Shown: piece after piece, positions 60,692 to 64,000 of the stretch
Position numbering within the stretch: the stretch's first letter is position 1
Layout of the letters: every line of letters begins with the position of its first letter
DNA from: Nonlabens spongiae
Lineage (GTDB): Bacteria; Bacteroidota; Bacteroidia; Flavobacteriales; Flavobacteriaceae
Assembly: GCF_002117125.1 (NCBI RefSeq)
Contig: NZ_CP019344.1
Location: 806,001 to 870,000, forward strand
DNA length: 64,000 nt
Direction of reading: 5' to 3'
Translations under genes and position numbers: made by a program
Notes under the pieces: model-generated
What the model saw: the letters and a program-made list of their open reading frames with translations, nothing else
Databases searched by the model: none
Told to the model about the DNA's origin: nothing

Positions 60692-62941
60692 TTACCTATC
60701 AAATCGATCTGCGTTCATCACTTTATTCCAAGCAGCAATAAAGTCTTTGACAAACAGTTTTTCATTTCCTGCTGCTGCGTAAACTTCTGAAACCGCACGC
60801 AATTCAGTATTTGAGCCAAAAATAAGATCCACTCTTGATCCTGTATATTTCTTTTCTCCTGTCTTACGATCTGAACCAGAAAATAGTAATTCACTACTGC
60901 TAAGTGGTTCCCATTTAATATTGAGATCAGTCACTACGTCAAAGAAGTCTGTAGTCAGCTGACCTGGTCGATCTGTAAAAATACCATGATCGCTGCCATC
61001 CCAGTTGGTATTAAGCGCTCTCATACCTCCTATCAAAGCCGTCAATTCCGGAATCGTAAGATTGAGGAGTTGTGCTTGATCTACGAGTAAATCTTCCCCA
61101 GCAGCTTTTTGATCATCTGGTCTGTAGTTGCGGAAACCATCTGCCTTGAACTTAAGGTGTTGAAAGGCCTCGTTATCAGTCTCCTCTTCTAGCGCATCTA
61201 CTCTACCCTGATCAAAAGGAACTTCTACATCATGACCTGCTCGAGAAGCGGCTTGTTCTACGGCTGCGTTTCCTGCAAGTACGATCATGTCTGCCATACT
61301 CAAGCCGGCATCGCCGCTTTGTTTATCGTTAAAATCTGATCTTAGCTTTTCTAAAACATTGAGAACCTCGGTGAGTTCTTTGGGATTGTTGACTTCCCAA
61401 TTGCGCTGTGGATCAAAACGGATTCTTGCACCATTTGCCCCTCCACGCTTATCACTATATCTAAATGTTGCAGCACTTCCCCATGCAACTCTTATCAAAG
61501 CTTCTGGGGCGATATCGCTATTGAGTATTTGCTTTTTTAGGTCATTAATGCTGTTTTCTGAAACCGCCGTGAATGTAGGTTCAGGCAGTGGATCTTGCCA
61601 TAACTCATTACCCTCTGGTATATCTGGTCCTAGATATCTCGATTTAGGTCCCATGTCGCGGTGGGTGAGTTTGTACCACGCTTTCGCGAAAGCGAGCTCA
61701 AACTCCTCAGGATTATCTCTAAAGTGTTCACAGATCTTACGATACTCTGGATCTTCCTTAAGCGCAATGTCACCCGTAGTCATCAAGAGATCTTGCTTTT
61801 TACTTGGATCATGAGCCATGGGAGCTTTATCTGGATTTGATGAATCCTTAGGTCTCCACTGTGGCGCTCCTGCTGGACTTGTAGTCACTTCCCAATCGTA
61901 ATCAAGTAGTACTCTAAAATAATCATGATCCCACTGAACAGGATTAGGTGTCCATGCTCCTTCTAATCCACTCGTGGTAGAGTGATCGCCTATACCAGTT
62001 TTGTAATTGCTTTTCCATCCTTTGCTCATCTCATGAATGGGGGAAGCCTCTGGTTCTGCCTCTACGTATTGATCTGCACTTGCAGCACCATGACATTTAC
62101 CTACCGTATGACCACCCGCAACAAGAGCAACTGTTTCATAGTCATTCATCGCCATACGCCCGAAGGAAGTTCGCACGTTATGCGCGCTCCCTATAGGATC
62201 TGGCACGCCGTTAGGTCCTTCTGGGTTCACGTAAATCCATCCCATCATCACTGCCGCGAGGGGTTGTTCCAGCTCACCGTCTGCGTAACGCTTGTCGTTT
62301 GCACCCCACTCGGTCTCACTTCCCCAGTAAATATCTTGCTCTGGCTCCCAGATATCTTCTCTACCGCCAGCGTAACCATAGGTTTTAAAACCCATACTCT
62401 CATAAGCCATGTTACCTGCGAGTATATACAAGTCAGCCCAAGAAATAGCATTCCCATATTTCTTTTTAATAGGCCAAAGTAAAAGTCTTGCCTTGTCGAG
62501 GTTAGCATTATCTGGCCAGCTGTTGAGCGGCGCAAAACGTTGTGAGCCTGTACCACTTCCACCACGACCATCAGCGATGCGGTAGGTTCCTGCACTGTGC
62601 CACGCAAGTCTGATCATGAGTCCACCATAGTTACCGTAGTCTGCTGGCCACCAGTCCTGCGAGTCTCTCATAAGATCAAGTAGATCTTTTTTTACTTCTT
62701 CCAGATTAAGACTATTGAAGGCTTTTTTATAATTAAAACCATCAGGCATGGGGTTATGAGATGGATCGTGCTGTCTTAGGACATTAAGCTTTAGTCCATT
62801 AGGCCACCAGTCTGCGTTTGTGGTACCATGACCGGCTGTATTTTTTACAGTGCCATTCATAAAAGGACATTTAGTCCCCTCGCCTACGATGTGTTTTGTG
62901 AAGGTTTCTGCCTTCTTGTTCATATCTGGATTCATAATCAA
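60692..62941 (-). CDS. katG: Catalase-peroxidase
   Basis: A 749-residue bifunctional haem enzyme that destroys hydrogen peroxide. Distal site RLAWHSAGTYR, the covalent-adduct Trp in this motif, Tyr in GWIYVNPEGPNG, and proximal His in VALVAGGHTVGKCHG are visible. The second, non-haem domain starts near ALIRVAWGSAATFRYSDKRG. The palindrome at 61680 is in frame as ELAFAKAWYKLTHRDMGPKS, where the family already has a similar sequence. It is complete, with its own terminator, just outside the island's right end. Confidence 0.97.
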   Translation of the reverse strand: MIMNPDMNKKAETFTKHIVGEGTKCPFMNGTVKNTAGHGTTNADWWPNGLKLNVLRQHDPSHNPMPDGFNYKKAFNSLNLEEVKKDLLDLMRDSQDWWPADYGNYGGLMIRLAWHSAGTYRIADGRGGSGTGSQRFAPLNSWPDNANLDKARLLLWPIKKKYGNAISWADLYILAGNMAYESMGFKTYGYAGGREDIWEPEQDIYWGSETEWGANDKRYADGELEQPLAAVMMGWIYVNPEGPNGVPDPIGSAHNVRTSFGRMAMNDYETVALVAGGHTVGKCHGAASADQYVEAEPEASPIHEMSKGWKSNYKTGIGDHSTTSGLEGAWTPNPVQWDHDYFRVLLDYDWEVTTSPAGAPQWRPKDSSNPDKAPMAHDPSKKQDLLMTTGDIALKEDPEYRKICEHFRDNPEEFELAFAKAWYKLTHRDMGPKSRYLGPDIPEGNELWQDPLPEPTFTAVSENSINDLKKQILNSDIAPEALIRVAWGSAATFRYSDKRGGANGARIRFDPQRNWEVNNPKELTEVLNVLEKLRSDFNDKQSGDAGLSMADMIVLAGNAAVEQAASRAGHDVEVPFDQGRVDALEEETDNEAFQHLKFKADGFRNYRPDDQKAAGEDLLVDQAQLLNLTIPELTALIGGMRALNTNWDGSDHGIFTDRPGQLTTDFFDVVTDLNIKWEPLSSSELLFSGSDRKTGEKKYTGSRVDLIFGSNTELRAVSEVYAAAGNEKLFVKDFIAAWNKVMNADRFDR

Positions 62942-63028
62942 TAATCTATTTGCATTAAAATTATCAATTACCTAATCTGATATCCTAGTGGTTTGTATTA
63001 ATTTATGAAATAATCCTAAAGGCTAAAA

Positions 63029-63757
63029 CTATTCTAAGACTTCCATAGTTATAAAAACTGCCTCATTAGGCCAGTCTGTGCTATCTCTTTCCAGCTGCGA
63101 AATCCTATCTGCCACGTCCATTCCAGCGATGACCTCGCCAAAAATAGTATGCGCTCCATCCAGATGTGGGGAGGGAGATAGTGTCACAAAAAAATCAAAC
63201 GGATTGTGCCAATCTTCATCGTTATCCTCATATTGTTTTGCAAGACTTAAAGTACCACGCACGTGCTTTCTTTCTGGATTGTATCTAGGAGGTAGTTTAT
63301 AATTTCCAGAGCTGGCTCGTTTCATAGAAGCCAGGGGTTCATCACTATTACCTGCTTGAACAACAAACTCAGGAACCACACGGTAAATTTCAGTCAGATC
63401 AAAGTAATCGTTCTTGACCAAGAAAATAAAACTGGCTCTGTATAAAGGAGTATCTTCATAAAGTTTAAAGTCGATGTTCCCATATTTGGTTTTAAGCCTA
63501 ACCTTGGTCTCTGGATGATTATTTCCATAACGAGCAAAGAACAGAGGAACGCTGTCTTGAGGGATGTAAGGAAGTAACGTGTCGCCGTACTGGGACAATT
63601 GTACCCGGTAGGTTTTTTCCAAAAGCAATTCTTCCTTAGTTTTAGGCGCAACTTTTTCCTCTTGAGTGTCCTGTTCTGTCACTGCAGACTGATCACCAGA
63701 CTCTTTACAAGAAATTAGGAATAGAATGGCTAATAAAAAGATTGCCCTTGACAACAT
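63029..63757 (-). CDS. Cyclophilin-type peptidyl-prolyl isomerase lipoprotein
   Basis: A 242-residue protein. The lipobox FLISC (Cys 17) is followed by a linker rich in Glu and Lys, then a cyclophilin domain: KTKYGNIDFKLYEDTPLYRA, FVVQAGNSDEP, RGTLSLAKQYEDNDEDWHNP, FFVTLSPSPHLDGAHTIFGE and VIAGMDVADRISQLERDST. It assists periplasmic protein folding by proline cis-trans isomerisation. It diverges from the Nudix gene, and the two starts overlap by about 10 bases. Confidence 0.9.
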   Translation of the reverse strand: MLSRAIFLLAILFLISCKESGDQSAVTEQDTQEEKVAPKTKEELLLEKTYRVQLSQYGDTLLPYIPQDSVPLFFARYGNNHPETKVRLKTKYGNIDFKLYEDTPLYRASFIFLVKNDYFDLTEIYRVVPEFVVQAGNSDEPLASMKRASSGNYKLPPRYNPERKHVRGTLSLAKQYEDNDEDWHNPFDFFVTLSPSPHLDGAHTIFGEVIAGMDVADRISQLERDSTDWPNEAVFITMEVLE

Positions 63758-64000
63758 TTGAAGATTTTTTAAAATTGGTGCCTAAATTAAGGGATTCTAC
63801 CCTACCTGGCCTATCTGCTCAGCTGGAAATGGCAGCCGTGGAGCGACTTGAAGAATTACAAGAAGCCTCCCTAAAAAATCGGCAACCTAAACAAGCTTCA
63901 GTTATGTTTCTGGTTTATGAGCGTGATAAAAAAAGCTACTTTGTGCTGATCGAGAGGGTAAAATCTACTGGTAAACATAGTGGCCAGATTGCATTTCCCG
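63748..64000 (+). CDS. Nudix hydrolase, CoA-pyrophosphatase type (partial, cut by window end)
   Basis: A frame open to the window edge: TTFEDFLKLVPKLRDSTLPG, then QASVMFLVYERDKKSYFVLI and STGKHSGQIAFP, the segment that precedes the Nudix box in NudL-like CoA pyrophosphatases. The start is probably TTG at 63748, overlapping the divergent isomerase gene; a GTG at 63778 is an alternative. The Nudix box itself lies beyond the window. Confidence 0.82.
   Translation, partial: MTTFEDFLKLVPKLRDSTLPGLSAQLEMAAVERLEELQEASLKNRQPKQASVMFLVYERDKKSYFVLIERVKSTGKHSGQIAFP

Overview
The window looks like a chromosomal segment of a marine flavobacterium (Bacteroidota, Flavobacteriaceae; Nonlabens/Dokdonia-like by impression only). 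The signs are low GC, Bacteroidota promoters of the form TTG-N17-20-TAnnTTTG, SPII lipoproteins, a monomeric NADP isocitrate dehydrogenase, HYC_CC_PP and DUF3347 proteins, and about 22 copies of the palindrome GCTTTCGCGAAAGCG spread through genes and gaps.

Region 1 (about 1-12.9 kb, minus strand) is a phenylacetate degradation operon read paaE-paaA-paaB-paaC-paaD-paaG-paaH-paaI-paaJ, behind a promoter that overlaps a perfect 10+10 bp inverted repeat. Its most unusual feature is that six of its intercistronic gaps each hold a gene for a small four-helix-bundle protein of the 23S rRNA intervening-sequence (S23/IVP) type. Each is bracketed by arms made of tandem 6-, 7- or 8-nt words. The two arms of one element share the word in inverted orientation, but every element has its own word. 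They look like mRNA counterparts of 23S rRNA intervening sequences. Two arms run into neighbouring reading frames and supply the N-termini of PaaH and PaaD. A seventh gap has one solitary arm and an oppositely oriented lipoprotein gene.

Region 2 (about 13-25 kb) is ordinary core genome: a metallopeptidase, rplS, icd, an MBL-fold lipoprotein, an arginase-family enzyme, rpmI-rplT without infC, a decayed esterase gene, a GH16 beta-glucanase, tRNA-His, apt and a DUF4139 protein.

Region 3 (25.05-60.36 kb) is a genomic island at the 3' end of tRNA-Arg(ACG). A tyrosine recombinase lies next to the tRNA, and a 14-bp copy of the tRNA end recurs at 60344-60357. A diverged 250-bp tRNA-tail and terminator segment also occurs at 51.04 kb, so the island looks composite. 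Segment A (26-51 kb) is a copper/silver and zinc/cadmium/cobalt resistance cluster: two RND systems (one pump fused to TolC), adaptors, a frameshifted multicopper oxidase fused to a CopB-like barrel, CPH and CPC P-type ATPases, two CDF transporters, a Fur-family regulator, three DUF3347 domains, and small Cys/His-rich proteins at the head of each pump block. Segment B (51.8-60.0 kb) is a stress cassette: a membrane four-helix sensor-like protein, NhaA, a cytosolic histidine kinase, a sigma-54 activator with a candidate sigma-54 promoter behind it, glutamate dehydrogenase, a GreA/Rnk-like factor and three small helical proteins of unknown function. No conjugation or replication genes were seen.

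Region 4 (60.6-64 kb) returns to core genome: katG, a cyclophilin-type lipoprotein and the start of a Nudix hydrolase cut by the window edge.
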